From Dichotomocladium elegans (lineage: Eukaryota; Mucoromycota; Mucoromycetes; Mucorales; Lichtheimiaceae), in NCBI GenBank assembly GCA_025716815.1, contig JAIXMN010000002.1:1178001-1242000 (forward strand): a stretch of DNA of 64,000 bases, written 5' to 3'. Shown piece after piece: positions 36,363 through 46,820 of this stretch. The notes beneath the pieces were generated by a model. It saw only the letters and a list, made by a program, of their open reading frames with translations. It had not been told where the DNA came from and did not search any database. Both the position numbers and the translations under genes were made by a program. Position 1 is the stretch's first letter. Every line of letters starts with the position of its first letter.

Positions 36363-37948
36363 ATGAACGACCAAGTTGACACATTGACAAACAATACAAC
36401 ATCACAACGTGTCAACAGGAGAAGCATTGATGTCCGTCAGTTACTCATGTTGATACGTCGACTTGAGGAATAGGAAGCGGAGGATTGTATTTTGATCGAA
36501 GAAATTGTCAAGGAAGCCATCCATTCGATCCAAGCTATTTGAACAACGATTCACGACGCAACAATATTATACGCCGGAATATCAGACTGCTTGTGCATAT
36601 GACCCAGGACCATCAAATCTACCGTAACCCTCAAATAGCAAGGAGTAAAACCCAATCTTTCTGGAACGAGGTGCATCCAATGCTTCGCGATGATGACAGT
36701 ACTTCGTCAAGTTACAAGGCAAACTATCGCGTAAACAAGCGCACATTTGACTTGCTCGTTGCGACTTTATCCCGACACCCTTGCTCTCTCGCAGAAGCTT
36801 CTCATGCTGCAAGTCCAGAAAAGCAGATAGCGTTAGTTCTCTGGCGGTTTGCAAATGCACATGTTGGGTATCGACAGTTCGAAGCAAACTTTGGTGTCGC
36901 TCAAGGCAGCGTAGCCGATTACACCAAAAAATTCCTCAAGGCGATGAAGGATATCCATGGCAACTTAATCCACATGCCAGCAACTCCCGAGGAATGCGCC
37001 TTAGTGTCAGAAACTTTTGAATTTCCAGATGGCCGAGTTTCTCGCAACCACCACAGCAAAAGGCTACCAGGCGTCATTGGTGCATTGGATGGGAAACTCG
37101 TGGTTATTCACAAGCCACAGCGTGATGGGGAGGAGTACAGAGATCGAAAAGGCCACATATCATGAACCTGACAGCAGTCTGTGATGCGAAATATAAGTTT
37201 TTATACGTCTATACAGGAGAATCAGGTATGTCAAACGTGTCTGGAAATTAAGTGATATATTAAGGAGTTATCCAATGGACGTACTCACGATAGCCGCGCT
37301 TTCCAACGAGGTGGGCTTAACCGTAAAATGCTTGAAGATCCACAGTCGATCTTTCCACCACGAACATATATAATTGCTGATACTTATCAATGCATTTCTA
37401 TCGACCTTCCAGATGAAAAAGCAGTTAAACTTTACCTGATTCATCTATTTATTAGATGCTGCCTATCCTTTACGACCCTACCTGATTACACCATATCCTA
37501 GGCAATCTTCCGATCCAACACACAAAGCCTTCAACGTCGTACATTCAAAAATGCGCACTGTCATCGAACGGACGTTCAGCCAGCTTGGTATGCGATGTCG
37601 CATACACGTCACTACCTATACATGCTGAATGAAGAAGCCATGTCGGATACGATATATGTCTGTTGTATTCTGCATAACATTTGTGTACTTCAGAACGACA
37701 TATTTGACGAAAGGTCACCATATGCAACTGATCTTCAGATTACCACCACGGAAGAAGTTCAATCATATGGCCAGATTGAACTCCAAGACGCCGGTAGCAA
37801 TTCTTCAACTGCCTTTGAAAACGACGAAGAAGATATTGTATATGTGCATGGTGCCAATGGTCGCAGGCGTCATCCGACGTTGAGGCAACAAGGTGCCCAG
37901 TTCCGTGACGAACTAAAGGACATATTGATGGAACGGCTCTCGACATAA
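36363..37948 (+). pseudogene. PIF/Harbinger-like transposase, module 2 (broken)
   Basis: Second copy related to module 1. The likely start at 36363 gives MNDQVDTLTNNTTSQRVN, then a TAG at 36471. The main frame then holds KANYRVNKRTFDLLVATLSR, VLWRFANAHVGYRQFEANFG, and the first catalytic Asp in LPGVIGALDGKLVVIHKP. A one-base frameshift near 37155 moves the reading to MNLTAVCDAKYKFLYVYT. GTATGT follows at the site where module 1 also has a donor-like sequence. Later pieces are PRTYIIADTYQ, VHSKMRTVIERTFSQLG with the catalytic Glu, and YVCCILHNICVLQND near the end. The C-terminal acidic region ends at 37948. Several stops and frameshifts show that it is inactive. Confidence 0.8.
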
Positions 37949-38026
37949 AATTGCTATTATAATCTATCTTCATTTAATATATGATTTAATATTATATAGT
38001 ATTTTATTCAATGTGTTTATCACGTT

Positions 38027-39390
38027 TCATTCATCTTCGATTTCATTTTGTTGATTACCAAGTAACTGTTGCATCAAATTCACGAAGTCACGGTGCCGAG
38101 CTTCTGCTGCTTCATGGATAGCCCGCAATCGAGTGTCTGCGCGCTCCATCATTTCGCGTATCAATGACGCCGTAGTCTCCGTAGACTGCTCTAATATTTC
38201 ATATGAGTCTCGCATTATTGATGCGAGCTCGTTCCTCATAGTAATGCGGCGTCTACGGCTATTGCTTTCTTCTCGTTCGTCACCATCGAATCCATCTGCT
38301 TCTTCGCGGGAACGAACTACACCTCGCGCTTCTGCTGCAACTGTTTCTGCGAGAGGATTACGTGTAGTGGTTAGGGAGTTAGTTGTAGGTGTTAAAACCG
38401 TTCTTTGAGACGGGATCCTCTTTATTGAATAAAAACAACTCTCTTTTTATATGATTTCGGACCAGGGTGGTAGTGGTGATACAAGCGGTAGTCATCGAGG
38501 ATGGTCCTCCAATCATTACGAGTTAGCGGGCTTCGTAACGTTGGAATGGGAGGAGGAATTGAGACGTGCTGCAGAAGAGGTAGATAAGCCGATAACACTG
38601 CTCAGTACTGTATGTAGAAGCGCAGTGTTATGAACAGTAGGGCTATGACATTACGGTGCCATCGATAGAATCGTTGGTTCGTCTTGGACTTACAGTGGAG
38701 TCGCGATAAAATATTTCATTCATCTTTTCATAATGCACCCATCGAGCACAGGGAGGAAGGCCACCAGATCCCGTGTTCGACACCTCACTTTGAATCTCCC
38801 TGTACTTGAACTTCATGCGTCGCATTTTCGTTTGCAAGGCGTTTACCGTGCGCGTGAAATCGCCAGAATCCCTTGCGTACTTCTCAGCGATGTCCCTCCA
38901 GATGGCACCTATTCTCTGGGTAGAACGTGCATCTTTTATGCGTTGATAATTGGCATGATAGCTTTCCAAAAACCACTTCACCAGTTGTTCTGTCCAGCCA
39001 CCATCATTTACATCGTCCCCATCCATTTCGTCTATAGTCGCTTCCTGTTGCTGCTGCTCTTACACTTCTTGTACTTGCAACAATGACTCTCTACGTTGAC
39101 TTTGACCTTCATAGACCTGCTGCTCTAACTGCTGCACGGACCGTTGCTCCAATGTTTCGTCCTCTGTAAAATGAAACAGCGCAACTTTTAATTGAGAACA
39201 ACAGGGATTCTTCAGTGAACACTCGCATGCATGGTTGCTCAGCATTACCTTGACGCTCATGGCGCTCTCGCTCTTGTCGTCGCTGATTACGCCGTTGTGA
39301 GCTTTGTCCTCCAGTAGTAAATACCTCATACACAAATTCCACCTGGTCAGAAGAAGCACGGCTTTCGGGTCTGTTGTTTCTTGGGGCCAT
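38027..39390 (-). pseudogene. Myb/SANT-like protein of Harbinger module 2, split by a solo LTR
   Basis: Convergent partner of the module 2 transposase. The N-terminus at 39390 gives MAPRNNRPESRASSDQVEF, then an Arg/Glu-rich stretch. The Myb-like domain lies at about 38720-39030: GGWTEQLVKWFLESYHANYQ and RIGAIWRDIAEKYARDSGDF, then ALQTKMRRMKFKYREIQ. The frame runs to DSIDGTV, where the solo LTR 38363-38650 begins. Beyond it the C-terminal coiled part continues (NPLAETVAAEARGV, TETTASLIREMMERADTRLR and NLMQQLLGNQQNEIED) and stops at 38027. Removing the LTR and one target copy leaves a one-base frame offset, so there is either another lesion or an intron nearby. Confidence 0.7.
38363..38650 (-). 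mobile_element. Solo LTR, family 1, copy 2
   Basis: 288 bp, same family as 35040-35342 but inverted. On the plus strand it reads TGTAGTGGTTAGGGAG ... GGGCTATGACA. An exact 5-bp target duplication TTACG flanks it (38358-38362 and 38651-38655). It lies inside the Myb-like ORF of module 2, in the same sense as that gene. Confidence 0.9.
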
Positions 39391-39858
39391 CTTTTGATAG
39401 TATATTGAAGAATATATGGCTCAAATGTATAGAAACAGCTAGCTTTTATTGCTTTCTAACAAGAAAACGGCTTTTGATCCATTTTTGGGAGCGGACTGGT
39501 CGGACCGGTATTATCGCGCTCAAACGGATAAGGATCTTAATAAGGAAAGTATATAAATCTTAACTTGGGTTGACAGTGTGACCGACCGCGTGTGATGAGA
39601 ACGACCTATGTCAATGGCTACAGACCCGACTGACGACCGACCGCTTTTGTGTTGAGAAAAACAGCAATTCCACTCTCCATCGGATATCGCAATGATGTAG
39701 CATCCCAGAATTCCTATACAATTCCTATACAACGACAGAAAGAATATCTGGACAGAAGTATGATGCGACATCCCGGATGGTAATACTAACACAAAACCCA
39801 TCCGTAATAGTGGACAACGACTGGATTAAAACGCAATATCTTCTTTTGGATGTGAAGA
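39391..39858. other. Spacer, probable end of Harbinger module 2
   Basis: AT-rich sequence upstream of the Myb-like start. The direct repeat AATTCCTATAC occurs twice near 39709-39731. No gene is seen. Confidence 0.3.
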
Positions 39859-40600
39859 ATGAGACTTGATGCTCGTGGGGAAATACATACTTTAGCACAA
39901 TCAATGAACGTTAAACTCGAACAGGCCCCCATTAGCCGCAAAAGAAGTTGTGGCCCACCACTTGGTCATTTCCAACACGGAAATCAAAAAACAGTCGTCA
40001 AGCAAGACATAGTCCACAGCATTGACATTGGCATATCACAGCTGGTTACTGTAACACGCCAGACTACCGACGGTCGCCCAAGGGGGAAAATCATAAAGAA
40101 AGAGATCACAGCGACATTGGAAAAAGACATTATCAAAACAAGCACCAGTTCATGGGCCTCACCGTTAGTTGTGGTCGATGAGGCTGATGGAAGTAACCAC
40201 ATCTGTACGAACCATAAGAAATTTAACCAGATAACGGTGAAAGACAGATAGCCGTTTCCCCGCATTGAAGACTTGATTGATCGTCTCCAAGGGGCAAAAC
40301 TTTCTCAACCGTCGACTTAGGCGGGATATTAGCAAATCCCGGTAGATCCCAAAGACACATGCGAACTGCCTTTTCGGCTGACGGAGAACTGTACGAGTTT
40401 GCCGTTCGGCGTCTGCGACATTCCAGCGCCTGACAAACCAGGTGGTGCAATGCGTCGTTTCGCTGAGGCCGTAGGCCGAAGGCATCGTTACATTATTCGA
40501 GCCACCTTGACTCAGCGTAGAAAAGCTGCGTGCTGACCAACTCATTAAATCAGAAGTATTAAAGCTAAAGAGTACAATAGCTATCATCATTGCCAAAAAG
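39859..40600 (+). pseudogene. Ty3/gypsy reverse transcriptase fragment
   Basis: A short piece of a Ty3/gypsy pol gene on the plus strand. It reads KKEITATLEKDIIKTSTSSW, ASPLVVVDEADGSNHICTNH and KKFNQITVKDR. After a stop it continues with PRIEDLIDRLQGAKL, QIPVDPKDTCE and LPFGVCDIPAP. These match the start of the RT domain (I-x-P/T-S-x-S-x-W-x-S-P, then D-x-R-x-L-N-x-x-T, then P-F-G-x-x-x-A-P). The catalytic Y-x-D-D part, RNase H and integrase are absent. Stops and frameshifts are frequent. It is not paired with recognisable LTRs. Confidence 0.8.
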
Positions 40601-40689
40601 AAATCTCGCTATATTACATACTTAGAAGTCGTCTGTTTTCATTAACTTGATAATAACCGCAATACAAACACCATTTTTAAAAATGAAAT

Positions 40690-41430
40690 TTATGCCGGCA
40701 GAATAACAGCTGCGGGGCGGTGGTGTTGGGGAATGCCAACGAGGACGGCAAAAACTAAGTTGGCAAAAAAGGGCAGGCAGAAGGTTGATTTGAGACAGTA
40801 AGGAATCAAGGAGTGCGATGAATGATGCGGAGTGTGTCTTCCATGATGACTTTTTCCAGCGCAGCTAGATGTAACAGTACAGGCACAGTTGTGCAAGTAC
40901 TTACGAAGAACATCTGATATACCGCGTGGAGGAAGCGCGAATGCGACGAGAAGAACGATGATTATAATAATACAACGTGGGGATGCCCGACGTCACAGGG
41001 CATCCTTGTTTATATAGTAAACAGTAGCGGGGTAATTACAGTGGTATACATATAGGATCGTCGTACAGAGGAAGTGAGTGTGGTACATAATATCGTCGCC
41101 GGAGATGGGGTCTTGATCGTGATCGTTATCCTTGTAGTATCTTGGTCGTCGCTCGAGAATGACCCGTCACTGTATCTACTGCTACACTAGATGTACCAAA
41201 GGAATCATGCATGTCACTGCTGGATAGGTATGGCTTTTTATTAAGGCGTCGAATTCTTACAGCATACCCCATTGGGGAATCTCTTCACCTTCAAGTTAAA
41301 TGGATGCAGTGAGCGTTGATTTATCGAGTTTAGATGATCATGGCCGTTTTATGAGAATACTTACTATAAGTTTGTAGACTACGATGCGAATATCATCACA
41401 ATGCTCAGTAACAAAGCATATGAACCAGCA
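40690..41430 (-). pseudogene. Broken relative of the unknown gene at 30001-31905, interrupted by a solo LTR
   Basis: The sequence aligns by eye with the 3' half of the unknown gene. The block at 40750-40865 matches 30040-30165 (for example GTGTCTTCCATGATGA is shared). The block at 41205-41425 matches about 30195-30450 (for example TGATTTATCGA and CACTGCTGGAT are shared). Both run on the minus strand. Frameshifts remove the reading frame. The LTR at 40870-41186 splits it, and the minisatellite begins where the match ends. Confidence 0.7.
40870..41186. mobile_element. Solo LTR, family 2
   Basis: 317 bp starting TGTAACAGTAC and ending TCTACTGCTACA. The ends are inverted repeats (TGTAACAGTA against TACTGCTACA, one mismatch). 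The exact 5-bp duplication CTAGA flanks it (40865-40869 and 41187-41191). The intact relative at 30.17 kb has no insert at this point, which confirms the insertion. A TATA-like TTTATATAG lies near 41010. It shares no clear sequence with family 1. Confidence 0.88.
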
Positions 41431-43785
41431 ATGTCAATAAAAAACCACCCCACACAAAAGGAACATACAGCCATAACATTAATGGGGCGAAACCGGCAAG
41501 GTCATCAAGCAATGGAAATAAAAAAAAGAACCCACACCAAAGAACATTACAAGACAACGAGTACGCGGGGCGGAACCGGCAAAGTCATCAAGCAATGGAA
41601 ATAAAAAAAAAAAGAACCCACACCAAAGAACATTACAAGACAACGAGTACGCGGGGCGGAACCGGCAAAGTCATCAAGCAATGGAAATAAAAAAAGAACT
41701 CACACCAAAGAACATTACAAGACAACGAGTACGCGGGGCGGAACCGGCAAGGTCATCAAGCAATGGAAATAAAAAAAAGAACCCACACCAAAGAACATTA
41801 CAAGACAACGAGTACGCGGGGCGGAACCGGCAAAGTCATCAAGCAATGGAAATAAAAAAAAAAGAACCCACACCAGAGAACATTACAAGACAACGAGTAC
41901 GCGGGGCGGAACCGGCAAAGTCATCAAGCAATGGAAATAAAAAAAGAACTCACACCAAAGAACATTACAAGACAACGAGTACGCGGGGCGGAACCGGCAA
42001 AGTCATCAAGCAATGGAAATAAAAAAAAAAGAACCCACACCAGAGAACATTACAAGACAACGAGTACGCGGGGCGGAACCGGCAAAGTCATCAAGCAATG
42101 GAAATAAAAAAAAAAGAACCCACACCAAAGAACATTACAAGACAACGAGTACGCGGGGCGGAACCGGCAAAGTCATCAAGCAATGGAAATAAAAAAAAAG
42201 AACCCACACCAAAGAACATTACAAGACAACGAGTACGCGGGGCGGAACCGGCAAAGTCATCAAGCAATGGAAATAAAAAAAGAACTCACACCAAAGAACA
42301 TTACAAGACAACGAGTACGCGGGGCGGAACCGGCAAAGTCATCAAGCAATGGAAATAAAAAAAAAAGAACCCACACCAGAGAACATTACAAGACAACGAG
42401 TACGCGGGGCGGAACCGGCAAAGTCATCAAGCAATGGAAATAAAAAAAAAAGAACCCACACCAAAGAACATTACAAGACAACGAGTACGCGGGGCGGAAC
42501 CGGCAAAGTCATCAAGCAATGGAAATAAAAAAAACCCACACCAGAGAACATTACAAGACAACGAGTACGCGGGGCGGAACCGGCAAAGTCATCAAGCAAT
42601 GGAAATAAAAAAAAAAACCCACACCAAAGAACATTACAAGACAACGAGTACGCGGGGCGGAACCGGCAAAGTCATCAAGCAATGGAAATAAAAAAAAAAG
42701 AACCCACACCAGAGAACATTACAAGACAACGAGTACGCGGGGCGGAACCGGCAAAGTCATCAAGCAATGGAAATAAAAAAAAAAGAACCCACACCAAAGA
42801 ACATTACAAGACAACGAGTACGCGGGGCGGAACCGGCAAAGTCATCAAGCAATGGAAATAAAAAAAAAGAACCCACACCAAAGAACATTACAAGACAACG
42901 AGTACGCGGGGCGGAACCGGCAAAGTCATCAAGCAATGGAAATAAAAAAAGAACTCACACCAAAGAACATTACAAGACAACGAGTACGCGGGGCGGAACC
43001 GGCAAAGTCATCAAGCAATGGAAATAAAAAAAAAAGAACCCACACCAGAGAACATTACAAGACAACGAGTACGCGGGGCGGAACCGGCAAAGTCATCAAG
43101 CAATGGAAATAAAAAAAAAAGAACCCACACCAAAGAACATTACAAGACAACGAGTACGCGGGGCGGAACCGGCAAAGTCATCAAGCAATGGAAATAAAAA
43201 AAACCCACACCAGAGAACATTACAAGACAACGAGTACGCGGGGCGGAACCGGCAAAGTCATCAAGCAATGGAAATAAAAAAAAAAACCCACACCAAAGAA
43301 CATTACAAGACAACGAGTACGCGGGGCGGAACCGGCAAAGTCATCAAGCAATGGAAATAAAAAAAAAAGAACCCACACCAGAGAACATTACAAGACAACG
43401 AGTACGCGGGGCGGAACCGGCAAAGTCATCAAGCAATGGAAATAAAAAAAAAAACCCACACCAAAGAACATTACAAGACAACGAGTACGCGGGGCGGAAC
43501 CGGCAAAGTCATCAAGCAATGGAAATAAAAAAAAAAGAACCCACACCAGAGAACATTACAAGACAACGAGTACGCGGGGCGGAACCGGCAAAGTCATCAA
43601 GCAATGGAAATAAAAAAAAAAGAACCCACACCAGAGAACATTACAAGACAACGAGTACGCGGGGCGGAACCGGCAAAGTCATCAAGCAATGGAAATAAAA
43701 AAAGAACTCACACCAAAGAACACTACAGGATAACACTTACGCCGGCGGGACTGGTGAGGTCATCAAGCAACGTGAGAAAAAGCTC
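41430..43785. repeat. Minisatellite, about 84-bp unit x 28, with higher-order structure
   Basis: 26 nearly identical units plus a diverged unit at each edge. Each unit has an A-run of variable length, then AACCCACACCAAAGAACATT, CAAGACAACGAGTACGCGGG, GCGGAACCGGCAAAGTCATC and AAGCAATGGAAAT. Unit length varies from about 80 to 86 bp, mainly in the A-run. Variants include CCAGAG for CCAAAG, ACTCAC for ACCCAC, and loss of the GA after the A-run. The variant order repeats: about 42015-42683 and 42684-43352 look like two eight-unit blocks of about 669 bp. Open frames inside the array are an effect of the repeat, not genes. Confidence 0.95.
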
Positions 43786-43905
43786 CGCAGTGTTTGCCTG
43801 AAATGCTCTAGGTTAAAAGGCTGTCAGAGTTTTGGAATAATGGATATGGAGCAAGTTGGATCAGCAGGCATCTACTTTGCCAAGATCTATCTTATGCTTC
43901 CATAA
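43700..43905 (+). pseudogene. Possible C-terminal gene fragment from which the minisatellite unit grew
   Basis: The last, diverged unit continues in an open frame: TLQDNTYAGGTGEVIKQREK, then KLRSVCLKCSRLKGCQSFG, and a stop at about 43903. The part before the Cys motif matches the repeat unit, so the unit may come from coding sequence. The C-x-x-C followed by another Cys and an Asp/Ala-rich segment recalls the zinc ribbon at the end of TnpB/Fanzor-like proteins, but the match is weak. This is inference. Confidence 0.3.
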
Positions 43906-43971
43906 ACTTATTCATGTGATCAGAAGGCACCATCAATGACGCCTGCTCCCAGTTGATTCATCTCTTAATGT

Positions 43972-46013
43972 ACTTTATTTTCAACAATAAATTTCGTAAG
44001 GGAGGAAAATTATGATTGGTGGTTAGAGCCAGTTGCAAGTGTTTTATTGAATAAAACAACTTTCCTTCTATATGATATCGGACTAGGATGGTAGTGATAC
44101 AAGTGGTAGTCATCGAGCATTGTCCCCTAATCATTATCAGTCAGCGGGCTTCGTACCGTTGGAATAGGAAAAATAGTCGAGGCGTGCTGTAGAAGAAGTG
44201 GATAAGACGATAACCCTGCTCAGTACTGTCTGTAGAAGCGTAATGTCACGAGCAGTAGGGTTATGACAATGACGCATATAAAGTAAAATAAAATGTCGCA
44301 CAAAAACATAAAATTCGTCGCATGGATGAAGACCGGAAACATACCCGGTAATCAACAGAAGGTATCAGCGCCCTTCTTACTCTTCGACTTACCCCGAAGG
44401 TAGTTAGGTACGCTGTTGTGGTTACAATGGCGGAAGAGGGTGGAAAGGAAGGATCTAAGAGCTGTTGAGCGTCGACGGCGGATACGACGGCGGAAAGGGT
44501 GGAGAAAGGAACGAGGAGGGACGACTACGGACCAAAGACAGCACCAGGGGCAGATGCATCGGGGGACGCAATGGAGGAAGCAGACAAACAAAAGCACCTC
44601 GATGAAGGCATGGTGGGAGATTTGCGCGGGTGCAGCCAAGCCACGGTCCCACCCAAAGGTCATACTGTATCCTCTCCTCTCGAGGCGCTTGAGTTAGGCT
44701 GATATCATTATCGACAGAGGATCCGGAATAGTAGAAGACTGCAGACGGGAACATGTCGATATGATAAGGTAACCTATTGCCTTTTACTTTGCTCTTGGCA
44801 ACTGACCAAAACTGCTCAATAGGATTGAGTTCAAGCGAGTATGGTGGAAGATAAGCACATTGATATCCTCAGCTTTATGGATAGGTGTATTATCCATTAC
44901 CAAATAATGTCCTTTCATACGTCCATACTTATCCATCCCGTCCATCGTAGCCTTGAGGAAGCCGAGATAATGTCCGGTTACAGTTCCTCTGCTCGTAACT
45001 TCATATTGACCTGCGCTCTTTCTTTTCTTGATTGGGGGCTGTGGGACTCTCGAGTTTCATTTAATGATGCCTGATGCCGAAATTGCTCCCAAGATTGTGG
45101 TTGTCTTTGCTCTTGTCTTTGATATTGTGACCACTTCAGGACTCCCTTTCTTGAACCATGCCATGCTGCGTTTCATCTTAATACGGAATTTAGACTCATA
45201 GAGAAAATCGTGGTTTTCTCTAAAGTTGATGTTGGTCCTCTCCTATCTGCGCACCCAGTCAAGGCGCCCTTGAATCTTGGCAGCAGCACTATTCCTGTCT
45301 ACAGCTTGAAACTGAGCCATTTTCAATGACAAGTTGCATTTGTTTTTCATAAATCGATGAGCGTCGTTTTAGATGGTTTGACTCTCAAATCTTTGGAGCA
45401 GTTGCTCCATCAGCTGCTCTAGGTCAATGGATGGATTCTCATCAATGCATTCTAAAATAACGCTCTTATGCTCTTCATTGAGAATACTCGAAAGACTCCT
45501 CGCGTTGGTTTTCTTAAGGATACTGTCAGGGTTCTTATCGTACTGTAGTGCCCATCGCTGGGCCAAACGAACATGGATTCCTTAGCTGTTTTGTAGCAGC
45601 TGATGCACTCAAGACCTTCTCAAACATCCGTTTGAAAAGTCTGACCTTGTCTTGGTCAGTGTACGCTGTGTAACTGCGCTTGATCCCCGCTTCTTTCATT
45701 CGACTGTCTGCATCCTTTCGCTTGGGAATGTTCGTGGCAGTAAGCTCAGGGTTATCTTGCACGATATGGTGCGCAGATATCCAGTGTAAGATCGAACGGA
45801 TTATAGATAGTCCATTCCTTCATTAACAACATAACATAGGTTCAGGACAGCCACGCTCATCAACGATATGACCTTGACCATCTTGATAAAAAAAATGGCC
45901 TACTCAATTCAAATGTAAAGTGTATAAAAGAGAAAGGGTTATAAGGAAGAGATGGATCTGCCACGCTTTTATTTGTGCGATTTCTTTCCGTTTATTCTAG
46001 GTAAAACGCGACT
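43972..46013 (-). mobile_element. Tc1-like DNA transposon, copy B (decayed, carries a solo LTR)
   Basis: Same family as copies A and C. Minus-strand pieces: IPKRKDADSRMKEAGIKRSY and YTDQDKVRLFKRMFEKVL (about 45740-45600), RWALQYDKNPDSILKK, ILNEEHKSVILECIDENPSI (about 45490-45430), and further DDE-region remains to about 44840. A downstream block (44440-44700) is shared with copy C. The left end has the shared TTTATTTTCAACAATAAATT. Similarity to copies A and C fades at about 46013, so the right end is lost or diverged. The frame is broken many times. A family 1 solo LTR lies at 44017-44268. Confidence 0.72.
44017..44268 (-). mobile_element. Solo LTR, family 1, copy 3 (diverged), inside Tc1-like copy B
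   Basis: About 252 bp similar to the other two family 1 LTRs in the orientation of copy 2. It runs from TGGTGGTTAGAGCC to GGGTTATGACA and is shorter near the left end. The flanks ATGAT and ATGAC form a 5-bp duplication with one difference. Tc1-like copy C has the empty site at about 59958 (AAGTCATGATGCATATGAA), which shows that the LTR inserted into the transposon. Confidence 0.82.
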
Positions 46014-46820
46014 TTTCCTTCTCATCCTATCTCTCCTTCATACTCATGCAAGTACATGCGCTATCTCTGGATGATCATAACTTCCAGAATGACAACGGGA
46101 ATACAGTACTTGATCGGCGAGACCAAGGATCTTAAGATAGTGCAGGTTCTGCTAATATTCTGCCCCGTTATCAATATTTGGTTTTCGTGTCTTTGATTAT
46201 TATGTACTCTTCTGAGACATAAAAGCCACCTGGACATGACAAAAGCAAGTTCTATCACCTATGTCTGTTTTGCAAAATAGAGAAAAATAAGAAGGCCTTA
46301 ACTCTCTAGACATGATCGTGAGAAAACAAATGGCGGTAAAAAGATATAGATTCTATAAGGATAAATCGTTAACATGTGTGTTTTGGACGCTTTTGGGGAA
46401 TAGAGTCATTGTTCTCGGTGCTCTGTGTAGTGTGAGTCTTCCAGAACGGGAATACTGCGCTATGACACCTTGGGCCTTTTTTGCCCCAATTTTCACTATA
46501 GCACATCGTCTAGTGAATGTTCATTGTCTATGTAGAAAGGATCAATGTACCGGATATCAGACTTCTCCGCCCACTGATCAGCTATTCACTCTTTTTGGTG
46601 CTGGATGTTATGAATAGATTGATGCAAGGAGGTTCCCCAGTTCCCATGTAGAGTAATTTCATTAGTAGATGTCGGACAAACGACTCCAGAAAAAGGCCCT
46701 AAGCTGAGTGTCTGAGCTTGCTAATCGTCGTACAGGCCAAGCTAAATTTATCATTTTGCTTTCCAGCAGCTCATTAATTCTTTACCCTTTACACTCCTTT
46801 CCACCTTCCACCCGCAAGTA
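46014..46820. other. Intergenic, no gene recognised
   Basis: Spacer and upstream region of the S41 peptidase gene. A plus-strand open frame at 46312-46617 has no domain. A pyrimidine-rich leader (about 46775-46815) precedes the next start. Confidence 0.4.

Noticed and set aside
41490..43740. CRISPR-like array or a family of small genes
   Set aside because: Units are joined head to tail with no unique spacers, and the open frames change with A-run length. It is a minisatellite in a eukaryotic genome.
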